Shown: positions 34,700 to 45,680 of the stretch, one piece after another | Numbering within the stretch: position 1 is the stretch's first letter | How the letters are laid out: each line of letters starts with the position of its first letter | NCBI RefSeq assembly: GCF_027595985.1 | Contig: NC_073306.1 | Coordinates: 104,871,484 to 104,935,483, forward strand | Source: Sorex araneus | Taxonomy: Eukaryota; Chordata; Mammalia; Eulipotyphla; Soricidae | Direction of reading: 5' to 3' | DNA: 64,000 bases | Position numbers and translations under genes: made by a program | The notes under the pieces: generated by a model | Told to the model about the DNA's origin: nothing | The model's database searches: none | Seen by the model: only the letters and a program-made list of their open reading frames with translations

Positions 34700-34724
34700 C
34701 ATATATATATATATATATATATAT
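34700..34724. repeat. (TA)n microsatellite
   Basis: Pure AT dinucleotide abutting the 5' edge of a SOR SINE. Confidence 0.9.
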
Positions 34725-34942
34725 TCAGCATAGCAGGTAAGGCATTGGCTTTGCATGCAGCTGACCCAGGTTCGATTCCTTCTCCCCTCTAAGAGAGCCC
34801 GGCAAGCTACCACATGGCAGGGCCTGGCAAGCTACCCGTGACGTATTCTATATGCCAAAAACAGTAACAACAAGTCTCCCAATGGAGACTGGTGTCCACT
34901 TGAGCAAATCGATGAGCAATGGGAGGACAGTGACAGTGATAC
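34725..34942 (+). repeat. SOR-type SINE, 5' edge lost
   Basis: Starts inside the head (CAGCATAGCAGGTAAGGC), then box B, SOR body with a deletion and tail GACAGTGACAGTGA. Confidence 0.9.
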
Positions 34943-35340
34943 ATTTTCTAATTTTGCAAAAATACCTAATTAATAGGGCTCAGGAAGGAAAATTTGGAGG
35001 TGAAAGTCAAACAATGGGATAATTGATCTGCATAACTCTGTATATGTGTGTGGGGGGGGTGTTGTACATAGGATACAATTATTAAAGTCTTGTAAATCAT
35101 AAAGCCTCAGTGATTTCTATCCTTCAGATTAGTTGGTCGTTCTGGTGAAGGCATGCTGCATGAAATCTTTGTAAATGGGCAGCAGAATACTTCTCTTCAT
35201 CCTGCTCTTACAGCTCTTACGGTGGAACTGGAGGGGATGTGACGAGCAAAAGGTAATCTAATTTACTTAATCCATCATTTTAATTCACCCTTGCCTGGTG
35301 AAAACATAGCCAGTCAAAATACTTTTTGTTTTTTACCCCC
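34943..35340. other. Unannotated DNA
   Basis: No gene or repeat recognised. A short G-run lies at 35052-35059. Confidence 0.4.
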
Positions 35341-35566
35341 ACCCCATGGGACAGCTGGAGATGGGAAGTAGTAAAATATAATGGCGCCATGGGTTACTCT
35401 TTGACATCACACTCTCTTCCGGAGGGATGGCAACTTCACTTTGACCCCTCACCTGTGTCAGTGCCCTCAGTAGGAAAACGGCCATTCTCACTCATGCAGC
35501 ACGTGGCTGTAGTACCAAGGAAAGCCAAGGGGAAAAAGAGCTGCTGGACTGTAGGCCTTGAGAGGT
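35341..35566 (+). other. Candidate exon, unproven
   Basis: CCCATGGGACAG (acceptor-like, after a T- and C-rich tract at 35322-35342) is followed by a 70-codon open stretch ending at GAGAG|GTAAGT, a consensus donor (about 35562-35572). The encoded residues include KRPFSLMQHVAVVPRKAKGK; I recognise no family. No neighbouring exon was found. Could be a lncRNA exon or chance. Confidence 0.2.
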
Positions 35567-35572
35567 AAGTCT

Positions 35573-37535
35573 TGGAGCCCGAGTGACGACAATACAGTAT
35601 TAGCGGCAGATACTCTATAGTAGGAAGAGGAGCTCAGGAGATAGAGAACCAGAACAGACAAGGACAACAGATGTGGGGAACAGCGGGGCAACAGCATAAG
35701 GCTGGGCACACGACATAGGAAGATCAAAACTCTGTTCTTAAAGCTGTTAAATACAACTTTATGGGCAAATCCGACTGTGAATGCAAATTTTTCATACTCT
35801 ACTTCTGTATCCTCCCACTCACAATTGAATTCATTTTGACTGTGACTCGTATTAAAATAAAGTCACAGAGGTAGGGAATTCCAGCTTTGACATGGGGTTT
35901 GACATTATGTTTTCTACATTGTTTGTCCTTGGTGCACAGTGAGAATATGACTGATCTGTAAAAGTTTTTCAGCCTGTGATTGATTTTCCCCCTCTTTCCG
36001 AAAGCACAGCTATTACAAAAGAAGCATAACTGCTTTAGCCTATTCAAAATAGAATAATGACATTTCTTAGCAAGCGATTGTGGGAGGAAGTGTGAAGATG
36101 TTGAATTGGCTGTGCTCCAGAGGTGTTTTTTTTTTTAAGAACCAGAGAAAGGTCGTTCACCTCTTAAAAAGTGACAGTTGTGAAAACAAGCCAATTTTAG
36201 AATTTGTCATCTTGCGTTAACAGTGTACCCTTTTGTAGTTACTGATATCTGTCAGAGTAAATGTCAGCAGTAAAGAGTTCTGCTGCAGGCTTTGCTGAGG
36301 AGGTAAAAGCTTGTATTTTAGGTCTGGGTATATTTCCTTGGCTTGCTGGAGGCAGATGTGTTGGAGAAACTTTGGTTGGTTTGGAATCACAACTTTATCT
36401 TTCCTGACTACACACTGAGTAACTTCTTGATATTGTACTTCATGAATATTTTATTCACAGTTAGTTCCTTCATTTTTAACATGAGTTGGGCCAGGCCTTC
36501 TTCAATTTACCTTTGGAGTTAAATCTCTAGGTTGAAAAATCCTGTAATTCTAAGACCTAGATACTGCTGTGATTAACAAGATCTTTACATTAATAATATT
36601 ATGCTATTCTTCCATTTTTTTCAATCAAGTAGTTGACTCCTTAAAAGTTCTTGCCTAATTTTTAATCATGAAGAGTTGACAATTTTGATGGTGGCATTTT
36701 GGAAGCAAAGTTCCTGCTTAGCAGTATTTTCTCTATTTCTTCTTGGTTGTGCTCAATTCTTATCTTTGCATCTTGTCAGTGGGTCTATAAGCTGGTAACT
36801 TCTAAGCTCAAAGGTGTTCCATTGGGTTTGTATGTGCCTGGATATCAATCCGAAAAAGGTTAGTGTTTAGAATAATTGATATTATAATCTTAGCTTCTAA
36901 AAGCTACAAAGAAATAGCATTCCACTTGTGATTTGTATTGTGTTCCAACTTGGGTAGGCTATTGTTCATAGTTATTCAATCAAACAATTGAATAAGGTTG
37001 TTGTGAATTTATTTCATAGATGTGATTAGTCCTTTTAATCAGTTGACTCGAACTCAAGGAGATTATCCTCTGACCTTGGTGGGCTCGAAGGTTTTAGGGG
37101 CAAAACTAGGTATCCTGGAAGAAGAGATTCCTCATTCCAGGATGGTAGCTTCAGTCTGTGCCTGGATAGTACCAACTTGTCTTTTCTGAAGAACCAGTCT
37201 TGTGGAATTCAGATCTGCTTAGCTATACCTCACAACTGTGTCACCTAGTTCTTGTAATGCATCTCTTCCTGATGCTTCTATTTCTCAAATAGACTTCTGA
37301 CAGATAAAAACCTCTTACCTCATTTAACAAACCAAGTTATTGGTATTTAATTTTCAGAATTCACTAATGGTGAAGTTGTGTACCTTGACTACTATCCTTG
37401 GAATTTCACTAGAATAATCCTATTTTTATAGATACTAGAGTAGAGGGGTAAGGACCCCAGACTCCTGATTCCAGGCATCTAAATATAACTATTATGGCTT
37501 TGTCTATATGATCATCATTGTTTGTTTGCTTTTTG
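35573..37535. other. Unannotated DNA
   Basis: No gene or interspersed repeat recognised in about 2 kb. Likely single-copy. Confidence 0.45.
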
Positions 37536-37539
37536 AATT

Positions 37540-37600
37540 ACTGGGGATGCAATAGAGGGTGTTGCACATGCTCTACTGCTGAGCTATACTCAACCGGGAT
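37540..37600 (-). repeat. Short old SINE remnant
   Basis: ATTACTGGGGATGCAATAGA and GCTCTACTGCTGAGCTATAC resemble box B and head of a minus-strand tRNA-derived SINE. Confidence 0.4.
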
Positions 37601-37762
37601 CATGATTTTTAGATGGCTTTGTGTAACATTGAATGCCCTGATATAAATATAGTAACCATCACATAGTACCTATTGAATCTCAGAAACAAAATTACCTTAG
37701 ATTTTACAGAAGATCACCTGAGAAGCTGTAGAGAAATACTGGATATTAGGAGAGTAATTTTA

Positions 37763-38128
37763 ATGAATTAACTAATTAATTAATTTTATTGAATCACGGT
37801 GAGATACAGTTACAAAACTTTCATGATTACGTTGCAGTCATACGATGATTGAGCACCTATTCCTCCACCAGTGCTCATTTTCTACTACCAATGTTCCTAG
37901 TATCCCTCCCACCACCCCCACCCCACCCCATCTCAGTCCCTGCCTCTGTGGCAGGTACATTCCTTCTTACTCTGTCTCTATTTTTGAGCATTATAGTTTG
38001 CAATTGAGATACTAAGAGGCCTTCATGTTTGGTCCTTAATCTACTTTCAGTATGCATCTCCCATACCAAGCCATCTCTTCATCCATCATTTACTCAGTGG
38101 TCCTTTCTTCATCCCAACTGCCTTTTCC
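37763..38128 (-). mobile_element. 5'-truncated L1, minus strand, with TSD
   Basis: ATTGAATCACGGTGAGATAC, CAGTTACAAAACTTTCATGA, CCACCAATGTTCC-like and TTTTTGAGCATTATAGTTTG: L1 3' UTR. Exact 16-bp TSD TAGGAGAGTAATTTTA at 37747-37762 and 38129-38144. Confidence 0.92.
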
Positions 38129-38231
38129 TAGGAGAGTAATTTTAGCAGCATGTGTGGGTCATAAAGTTCTAGCACAATAATTATTTGCTGTTTTGAAGCA
38201 GACTGAGATGCCTTAGGGAACTCTAATGTAG

Positions 38232-38447
38232 AGTTTCTCAACCTTGGCACTTTTGAAATTTTGGGTAGAGTCATTCTTTATTGTGAGAGATGCCTTATGC
38301 ACTATAGAATGTTCAAAACGTCTCTAGATCTTTATCCACTAGAAGCCAAAAGAGTCTTCTTAGTTGGGACAAACAAAAATATATCCAGATATTGTCAATG
38401 CTTCTGGAGGGTCAAATTACTCCAGCTTAAGAACCATTGATATAAGG
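38232..38447 (-). mobile_element. MER5A-like nonautonomous hAT DNA transposon
   Basis: Matches my memory of MER5A in its reverse complement: AGAGTTTCTCAACCTTGGCA at one end and TTAAGAACCATTGATA near the other, with GGACAAACAAAAATATATCC and CCACTAGAAGCCA inside. Placental-wide relic. Confidence 0.8.
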
Positions 38448-39217
38448 GAAGCTAAAAAAAGAACATATATATGTTTTAAAAAATGCTAATAGCTCAGAGG
38501 TATTCTTGAAGCAATCAGAGTAAATTCTAGGTTTAGGTCCCATGCTTATCCTAGCATGGGTGTATTTTTATTAAGTTTTAGGGTATGCATACCTTCTCCT
38601 AAGTGGGCTGGAACAGAAAGGGGCATTATAAATATTGTTTTAGGATCATGTTTGCATCTTGATAGCATTCATTGAACTCACTGATTAGCTGGATACTCCC
38701 TGAGAGCATAGTGGTTCCTCCCTGAGAACAAATTTTCCTCTTTGGGAAGCAGTATAGTACAAGGGTTTAGAGTATAAATATACCCTGATCCCTGTTTCCC
38801 TCTCCCTTCACCCACCTTCAAAGAGATAGGAGCTTTGCAACTTACTAGTTATGTTGATTTTGGGCAAAGTTACCTGGTGTTTTTCAAAGTGAACAATACT
38901 GCTCTTCCTGGGAAAGTATAGAAACAATACAGGTTATTTTTTGGTAGTCTCAAATCTAATTGTGGAGGACTATTTTCTGTTTGCTTAAAGAATGTAAATT
39001 ACCAGGGGAGTGCCAACTAATTTTTTCCTGAAAGGGAGCAGAAGGTCCATTAAGTTTAGGAAAACCCTAGACCCTCTAAGCCTTAGGTCCTTATTTCTAA
39101 AATGATGACAATCATAAACGCATGGTCATAAAATTAGATGTTTATGGAAAGCATCTGACCCACATCTATTACCTACTGTTATTATTATTATTATTATTGA
39201 TTTTTTTCGGGTGTTAC
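38448..39217. other. Unannotated DNA
   Basis: No gene recognised. A (TTA)n run lies at 39178-39199. Confidence 0.4.
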
Positions 39218-39528
39218 TTAAGATGAACTTGGTGGCCAGTCAGGTTTGGGAGACCCTGAAAGGAGAGCAGTGAGAGGTTTGCTGCTGTGGGTGGGGAGTT
39301 GCTTGGCTGAAATTGAATACAGAGAAGAGGACAGTTCATTTAGCTCCATGGTCTTCAGATCTCCGTTTGCAAAATTGGAGGCAGAGGATGCAGCTGGCCT
39401 CTGAGCCTCCGTCAAGTGGACCAGAAAGACTTCAGTGACTGAAATTGGTTTCTTAGGGTCATCGTAGAAGCGGAAGCAAACCCTTACTATTCTCAGGAGC
39501 AGCAGATAAACAGTATACATGTCCTAGC
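39218..39528 (-). other. Candidate exon, unproven
   Basis: On the minus strand a pyrimidine-rich tract ending CTGCTAG (about 39523-39530) is followed by a 100-codon open frame (39520-39218) ending in TAA. The frame begins MYTVYLLLLRIVRVCFRFYD, has even codon usage and a Ser-rich C-terminus, and no transposon similarity that I can see. It could be the last exon of a gene outside the window or a chance frame; I do not recognise the protein. Confidence 0.22.
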
Positions 39529-41374
39529 AGAAAAATGATAAAGCCAGAGTTTGTGCTCTGAAATAAAGTAGGGGCCCAGTTGCTCAGAATACACTATGAA
39601 CAGTTCTTCGGTGAATCCTAGAGGGACCCACAGTTGTATGCAACTGGGGTACTGTGTGAAATAGCTCCCTTCTCCCTTTTGGAAAAAGGGTGGCCTTTAG
39701 ACAAAGTGTACAATCCAGCCTCTGGTTTCTTCTGCCACTGATGTTCAAAAATGAGTTCCCTGCCAAATTACTCAGCTTTTGCGGAGATTGCTTTCATCAA
39801 GTCTTGTTAAGAGGGAAAATAACAGAATGTTCTCATTGCTTTCAGATTTACTTTCAAGCAAGCATTTATCGGCCAGAAGGAAATGTTTGTCTTTCCCTGA
39901 GCTTGGAGGTAGGTGAATCTCGGAACTAAGAGGTTATGTTTCTTCAAATACTGCTCAGTTCAACACCATCACTATTCCCTTTTCATTGCTAGAGATTAGC
40001 GGCTAGGAAAATGGAGACTCAATTTGGGCATACAGACAGAAAAGTGGTTGGTAAGAAAACTGTCAGATCTCAATCAGTGTTTAAAGATTCCAGGCTTAGC
40101 AAAGTGGCTTCTCTCTCCCTCCCATTCAGTATGCTGGGAACTAGAGACAGAGATGGAAAACTACTGCATGAACCTCCCTTAAGTGCTGCTTTTATTATGT
40201 AACTCTCTCCCTCAAAGGTTTTTATTGGCTCTCTACTTTTTACCAAACACTAAATTTCTCTGCCTGGATTTTAGGATGGTTCATTATCTGACCCCGTGCT
40301 ACCTCGCTGGATACAGGTAGCACGGGGTCAGATATTACAGATATTATAGAATGATGAATGAAAATAACTGGTATGTGGGAAGAATAATTATCTTCTACTA
40401 ATACTTTTTCTATTTTCAAAAGCTACTGCTTTTGTTTGCTCAGTACCAATCCATGATCTTTCGTTTGCAAGTAATGGTATCTTTATCTAAAGGAAAAAAT
40501 TCTGTTTTTCAGGTTAGAGATTAGTGGGGGAACTAGTGTTTCATCTCCCTAACCAAGAAGTTAGTTTGCAAATATATATCTGATTTAAATTGACTTAAAG
40601 AGACATCAATTTCTGGAATTTTCAAACAGGATCTATAAAAAAATATTGACCCTTCGTTTTTATTGAGTGTCATAACATTATATAGAACAGTTCTCATTTA
40701 ACTTTGTATTAAAATTTACAGGAAATATTTCAATATGAAACAGTTGTCATTGAACTCCTTTACTTGTTTTAATTTGTTTCTGGGCCACACCCTGTGATGG
40801 TCAAAATTTACTCCTTATCATAGAATTACTGGAAGGAGAGGAAAAAAGAGAAAGGGGAAGAAGAGCTAGCAGAAGAGACTCTAGCCAGTCTAAGGAGGGA
40901 AGTTTGTGCTCAGCTCAGGAGCCCCAGAGAGGGCAAAGGAAAAAAACTCAGAGCATAGGAAGGCACATTGTAATCACACTGGCAAGAACCAAAGTGAAAG
41001 ACCGATTAAAGTGGCAAGAGAATTGCTAAGGGATTGTATGCATTTTGACATTGAATTTTTGATGTTGATGTTTTTATTTACATCTGTAGATATTTTTATT
41101 ACTGATGAATGCAGACACTCAAGCATTTTCTATTATACATTTTCTTATAGAAAGTTAAATTATTGACATTTTCTTATATAAAGTTATTTCCTTTCTTAAA
41201 ATAAAAGACTCAGTACTTTTATAGCCGGATTCAGATATTCCCCTTTAAATTTTCTTAATTCTTTTCACTCTTACTAAAATTTAATTTGTAGGATTTACTT
41301 ATTTTATGTGAATTCTATTAGCACAGAATTATCTATGATATTCTTTAAATTTATATCTTGTAAAAGATTAACCT
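39529..41374. other. Unannotated DNA containing a hairpin
   Basis: No gene recognised. Part of 40200-40304 looks like an old L2-type fragment (GGCTCTCTACTTTTTACCAA, then ATTATCTGACCCCGTG). A possible old SINE piece is at 40775-40840 (GGGCCACACCCTGTGATGGT). Confidence 0.4.
40285..40334. repeat. Perfect 20-bp inverted repeat
   Basis: Arm TATCTGACCCCGTGCTACCT at 40285-40304 and its exact reverse complement at 40315-40334, separated by the 10-base CGCTGGATAC. The arms are GC-rich relative to the surroundings. No tRNA or rRNA similarity. Confidence 0.95.
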
Positions 41375-41530
41375 TTGAGTGGGAGGGATACTGGGATCAT
41401 CGGTGGTGGAAAGTGGGCACTGGTGGAGGGATGGATACTTGAGCATTGTATGACTGAAACATAAGCACGAAAGTTTGTAAGTCTGTAATTGTACCTAACT
41501 CTGATTCACTAATAAAAAATTTTAAAAAAG
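41375..41530 (+). mobile_element. L1 3'-end fragment
   Basis: GTGGGAGGGATACTGGGATC, GGGCACTGGTGGAGGGATGG, ACGAAAGTTTGTAAGTCTG and CACTAATAAAAAATT tail. Possible imperfect TSD AAAAGATTAACCTTTGA / AAAAGATGTCTTTGA. Confidence 0.85.
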
Positions 41531-41613
41531 ATGTCTTTGAAAAATTATTTGATTTACAATTTTGCAAAATTTTAGATTAGCTCTATTCATCTATATAAGT
41601 ATAGGTGTCACCC

Positions 41614-41615
<2 letters not shown>

Positions 41616-41656
<41 letters not shown>

Positions 41657-41666
41657 CACACACACC
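41616..41666. repeat. (CA)n microsatellite
   Basis: About 50 bp of CA with one CG interruption. Confidence 0.97.
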
Positions 41667-41707
41667 TGATCTCTCCTATGTGTGGGAAAAAGAAGCATAT
41701 GTATATT

Positions 41708-42440
41708 TTTTATTGAATCACCATGAAAAAAGTTACAAAGCTTTCAGGTTTAAGTCTCAGTCATACAATGATCAAACCCCCATTCCTTCACCAGTGCACA
41801 TGTTCCACCACCAAGAACCCCAGTATACCTCCCATCCCACCCCCACCCCCACCTGTGTGGCTAATGATCTTTACTTTACTCTCTCTATACTTTGATTACA
41901 TTCAATATTTCAACAGAAAGCTCACTACTATTATTTGGAATTTCCCCCCAACAAGCAAACCTGCTAAAAAGGCATCATTTGATAATTTGTTTTTCATTGC
42001 TGAGAATGAAGAGCATATGAGGTTTTGGATTACTGATATTTTAGTAATTAAGTCCAGAGAAATTTCTGCCAGAAGTTGCATCACTGCAAGCTTGTACCTC
42101 CGGTTAGTGGGCTCCATAAGATGGCGGTCGGCACACAGCCACCGCTGCTGCCAACACCACCACCTTGGAACAAAAAGGCTGAGAGAGAAAAAACTTTCCC
42201 CTCCCAGGGTGGCATGAGGTTGCTGCTCAGTTCACAATCTAGAGGCATTTCTGTAAGAAGCCACTGGGTGCTGAAAGTAGTTAGTAGGCCTCCGGGATCA
42301 TGGTCTTTTAGGAGCAGAGGAGCCGTTCCTGTGCAGCCAGTCTGGGTCCGTCTGGGCGAGAGCGCGCTGGTAACACCTCCCCATCCTGAGATCTCCCGAT
42401 TGCCAGTCACTGCCAAAAGCATATTTATAGAATAGTAAAT
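41708..42440 (-). repeat. Repeat B-related copy, subtype 2, with L1-like tail
   Basis: Plus-strand order: an L1-type 3' end (41708-41860, like 27010-27217), then TTCAATATTTCAACAGAAAG, GATAATTTGTTTTTCATTGC, and a GC-rich 5' part (42085-42420) with AAGATGGCGGTCGG, a YY1-like motif, at about 42119. So on the minus strand it reads GC-rich promoter-like head, AT-rich middle and L1-like tail, as in a retroposon using the L1 machinery. Frames such as 42081-42452 (minus) show no domain. Confidence 0.7.
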
Positions 42441-42454
42441 AGCCAAAATCATCC

Positions 42455-42640
42455 AAACTGAAGTTTTGTTTATTGAACTGTGCTTACATGGACAAAGGGG
42501 GAGGGTATATGATAGGAGGGGCCATCAGTGGAGGGAAGCTGGTTCTTTTGAGACAGTTGCGGTATTGGAATGAAGTATACACGAGAAATGTAATTAATAT
42601 TATAAATCATGACAATTCAATAAAAATGGTTAAATAAAGT
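42455..42640 (+). repeat. Old L1-like 3' end
   Basis: GGAGGGAAGCTGGTTCTTTT, GAAGTATACACGAGAAATG, ATGACAATTCAATAAAAATG: diverged L1 3' UTR-type end. Confidence 0.5.
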
Positions 42641-42661
42641 TGTAAGAAAAAAACTAAACCT

Positions 42662-42839
42662 GGGCTGGAGTGATAGCATAGCGGGTAGGGCGTTTGCCTT
42701 GCACGCGGCCAACCTGGGTTCAAATCCCAGCATCCCATATGGTCCCCTGAGCACCACCAGGAGTGATTCCTGAGTGCAGAGCCAGGAGTAACCCCTGTGC
42801 ATCGCCAGGTGTGACCCAAAAACCAAAAAAAAAAAAAAA
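42662..42839 (+). repeat. A-tailed shrew SINE with TSD
   Basis: Head GCATAGCGGGTAGGGCGTTT, box B TGGGTTCAAATCCC, body CAGGAGTGATTCCTGAGTGC and poly(A). TSD GAAAAAA(A)CTAAACCT at 42646-42661 and 42840-42854, differing by one A. Low divergence from the other young copies. Confidence 0.95.
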
Positions 42840-42854
42840 GAAAAAACTAAACCT

Positions 42855-43600
42855 TAAGTTCAAGGGAAACATAAATTTCACAAAAGGGTTCTCACATGAA
42901 ATCTTGTAGGTAAAAAGAGAAAAGAATGGTATATTAAATGTACTGAGTAAAGAAAACCTTCAATCTAGAGTCCCTTATCTTCCAAGGCTGACACTCAAGT
43001 TTGAGAGGGGGATTAAAAACACTTTCAAACAAGAACTTAAGACTTTTTTTGTATCTGTACCAACAACGAGAAACCAATACATAGTGACTTCCCAAATGTT
43101 GCCCTTCCTGACAAGAGGGATAGCTTATACACGTGCTGTGTGCAGGATGCTCAGGATCAATGCCCTGCTGTGCATGGACCCCTAGAACTATTAGAACAGA
43201 CCCTAGAGCTGTATATCAGACCTTAGCACCAATATGACTTGTTCAAAACAGCAAAAAGAAATTTCTATCTTTCCAGATTTCTGTGTTCCAGGAGTTGCTT
43301 CAGATTACCTACTCATTTTTACAGAAAACAGCAGGTTTTCCTTAAATGATCGTTGCCATTTGGTTGCGTGGTGATAGAAATTGATTATGGACATAACTTA
43401 TTTCACCATTGTGATGACATCAGCTATCTGTGATAAACATATCTCTCATGTGAGTGAAAAGAAATATTATATATATAAATATGTATATAAATGTGAATGT
43501 GACAGATGTATACACATATTTATAAACACATTATTAGGTTAGAATAATAAGAGAACACATAAAAATTAAATACAATAACCCTTGAGCACTGACAATCAAA
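42855..43600. other. Unannotated DNA
   Basis: No gene or repeat recognised. Confidence 0.4.
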
Positions 43601-43613
43601 TGTCCACTTCTTT

Positions 43614-44838
43614 GTTTTTTATAATGTAGGAGCATTGCTATTTATTCAGCCATTGATTAAGCTGATTGAATTGGGCATGAACTCCACATTACTTTTTAAA
43701 ATTTTTTAAAAATTTTATGTTAATTCAAAATGTTTGATTACATTCAATATTCAAACACCAATCCTACCACCATACACCTTCCCACCACCAAATTTGGGAT
43801 GTTTCTATCCCAAACCCCAATCCCTGTCCCAAAACACAACTGAAATAATATATTTCGCATTGTCTGTTATGAAGAACTACTGAATATGCTTACAAAAAAG
43901 TGTTTATATAGGAAACAGTGTGAAGATTGTTCTATTTTGGCAGGAGCCATTAAGACATTTTATAGGATATCACTAACATCTTGCTAAAGTTTGGGTGATG
44001 TCATCTTTGGTGTATATATCTGAAAATATGTATATGTGCATATATATTTCCCTCTATGATTTGTTGCCTACTATCTGAACTCTATCAAATGTGGTGTGGT
44101 AATTATGGGGAATGGGTAGGGAGTGTTTTATGATGTGTCGCGCAGCTGCTTTTGTGGCTGTGCAGTCCAGGAATGTGTTTACTCATATGAGAGGCTCAGC
44201 CCAAACGCTGGGGAGCGGCCTTGAGCGTGGCGGCAGTTGGGTTGTGGAGGTTTTTGGCTGCTAGAGCTGGGTCCCTTGGGGCAGGGAGGGCTCTCATCTG
44301 CCCCCTTTTGGGTGCCCCAGTGAAGACAGCCTGGCACGTGGCCAAGACATTCTGTGGCGCTCTCTTTTGGGAGTTTTAGTTTATAGTCCCTGGGTCTTTG
44401 CCATTGATGAGATTACATGGCACCGGGGGCAGTTTGTGGGTGTGACTGCCAAGTTACTGGAAAACTGGGGATCTTGGGGGAGGAGGCCCAGTCCCAATCC
44501 AAGTGGGTCTAGAGCTCTCATACAGGTTTCGTTCCCACCTACCTCTGCACTACAGGCCCTAACTGCGTCTTTTGATCTCTTTTGAGATTTATGGGTCTCT
44601 GAAATAAAGCCAATAATTGAGTCTATATAGCTAAACCAGAGATGGTTTGTGGGTGTGTCTCCCACATATCTAACTTTTGGACGTTTAATTTCTTGGTAAA
44701 CTTGGCCCCAAGTTATTGGGGTCTGGCCAAAGGCACAGCAGCAATTTTGGGGTATCTGGAAGTCTAAAGTCACCATCAGGCTGCTGATGCACTTGCCCCG
44801 CAGGTACAGGTTGACCTGCTGGCGCCACTATACTCCCC
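43614..44838 (-). repeat. Repeat B, complete 1.2-kb copy with TSD
   Basis: An exact 13-bp direct repeat TGTCCACTTCTTT at 43601-43613 and 44839-44851 bounds 1225 bp whose parts recur at 5958, 18945, 19440 and 20930. Minus-strand reading: a 5' part with a 131-codon frame (44776-44381), a GC-rich middle with GGGCTCTCATCTGCCCCC-type sequence, and an AT-rich 3' part with CCACCACC motifs (43765-43800) and the end motif at 43630-43660. TSD length and lack of LTR ends point to L1-driven retroposition. I do not recognise the family. Confidence 0.8.
44381..44776 (-). CDS. 131-codon frame within repeat B, doubtful
   Basis: Starts MVTLDFQIPQNCCCAFGQT and contains GQVYQEIKRPKVRYVGDTPT. I recognise no domain, signal peptide or membrane segment. 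The matching part of the copy at 20930-21800 aligns without indels for about 70 codons, apart from one stop, which is what common descent of a fairly young repeat gives anyway. It may be a remnant of the source transcript's coding sequence or a chance frame. Confidence 0.2.
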   Translation of the reverse strand: MVTLDFQIPQNCCCAFGQTPITWGQVYQEIKRPKVRYVGDTPTNHLWFSYIDSIIGFISETHKSQKRSKDAVRACSAEVGGNETCMRALDPLGLGLGLLPQDPQFSSNLAVTPTNCPRCHVISSMAKTQGL

Positions 44839-44851
44839 TGTCCACTTCTTT

Positions 44852-45598
44852 TTGTGTGATAATTCTATTGCCATGCAAGTCTGATTGAATTATATCTTTT
44901 ATGCATGTGTTTTAGATATAGATTAGAAAAATTCAGTTTAATAGCTTCAGAAAACTATTAACTTTAATAGGAATTATCTTTATGTTAATAGTGTGAAAAA
45001 ATAACATTTGACTTTACCAATTAAAAATAATTAATAGGGAGCACGTTAAATTATGTCAAGAAAAGTTGTGCACAGTGAAATTTATGACTGACAAATTTAT
45101 AAAAATTCTGTGCATATGTACAACAAACCACTGAAGAATATCAAATTATACAAGTAGATGAAAAGCTTGGATAAGGTTGAAGTAGGGAAAAAAAGTGCTT
45201 ATAATATGTTTCCAATGCTGTTGTGTGTCCCTCTGAGTGGGAACATCATTTCATCCAAGTTTTTACTAAGAGTACCATTCTTTGGGGATTAGATCTGATT
45301 AAATAACAAATTAGTTAGTTTCCCTCTAAACTGCCCTGAAAAACTGAGTCACCAATTTTGTCCTCTATCTTATTCTGCAATTTTTCTTTTTGCCCAGATC
45401 AAAAAAGAATCAATTATTCTCTACCAAAGAAAGTTAAAAAGGGGGAGAAGGGACAGTGGAACTATGCTGGTGCGGGGTTTATTGGCTCTTTAGGATTGGG
45501 AATGGTGAAGGAGCCTTGCAAGCATCAAATAATAATTTTATTATTATTTATACAATAGATATATTGTACTTCTCTTTATCAATAAAATCTGGGGAAAG
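44852..45598. other. Unannotated DNA
   Basis: No gene or repeat recognised. Frames at 45358-45558 and 45456-45920 have no domain and the latter runs into a SINE. Confidence 0.4.
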
Positions 45599-45680
45599 GA
45601 TATATATATATGCATACTTGTGTGGCATATATATATGGTACATTATATATATGCATATATATGTATATATATATATATAC
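45599..45680. repeat. AT-rich microsatellite
   Basis: TATATA and ATATGCATATAT-type units next to a SINE tail. Confidence 0.9.

Noticed and set aside
40285-40334. Pre-miRNA or bacterial-type terminator
   Set aside because: A 20-bp stem with a 10-base loop is too short for a normal pre-miRNA, and intrinsic terminators do not apply to this genome; kept only as an unexplained inverted repeat.
41605-41895. Frame with His/Thr repeats running into an L1-like tail
   Set aside because: CA microsatellite plus reverse-complement L1 3' UTR; no conserved domain.
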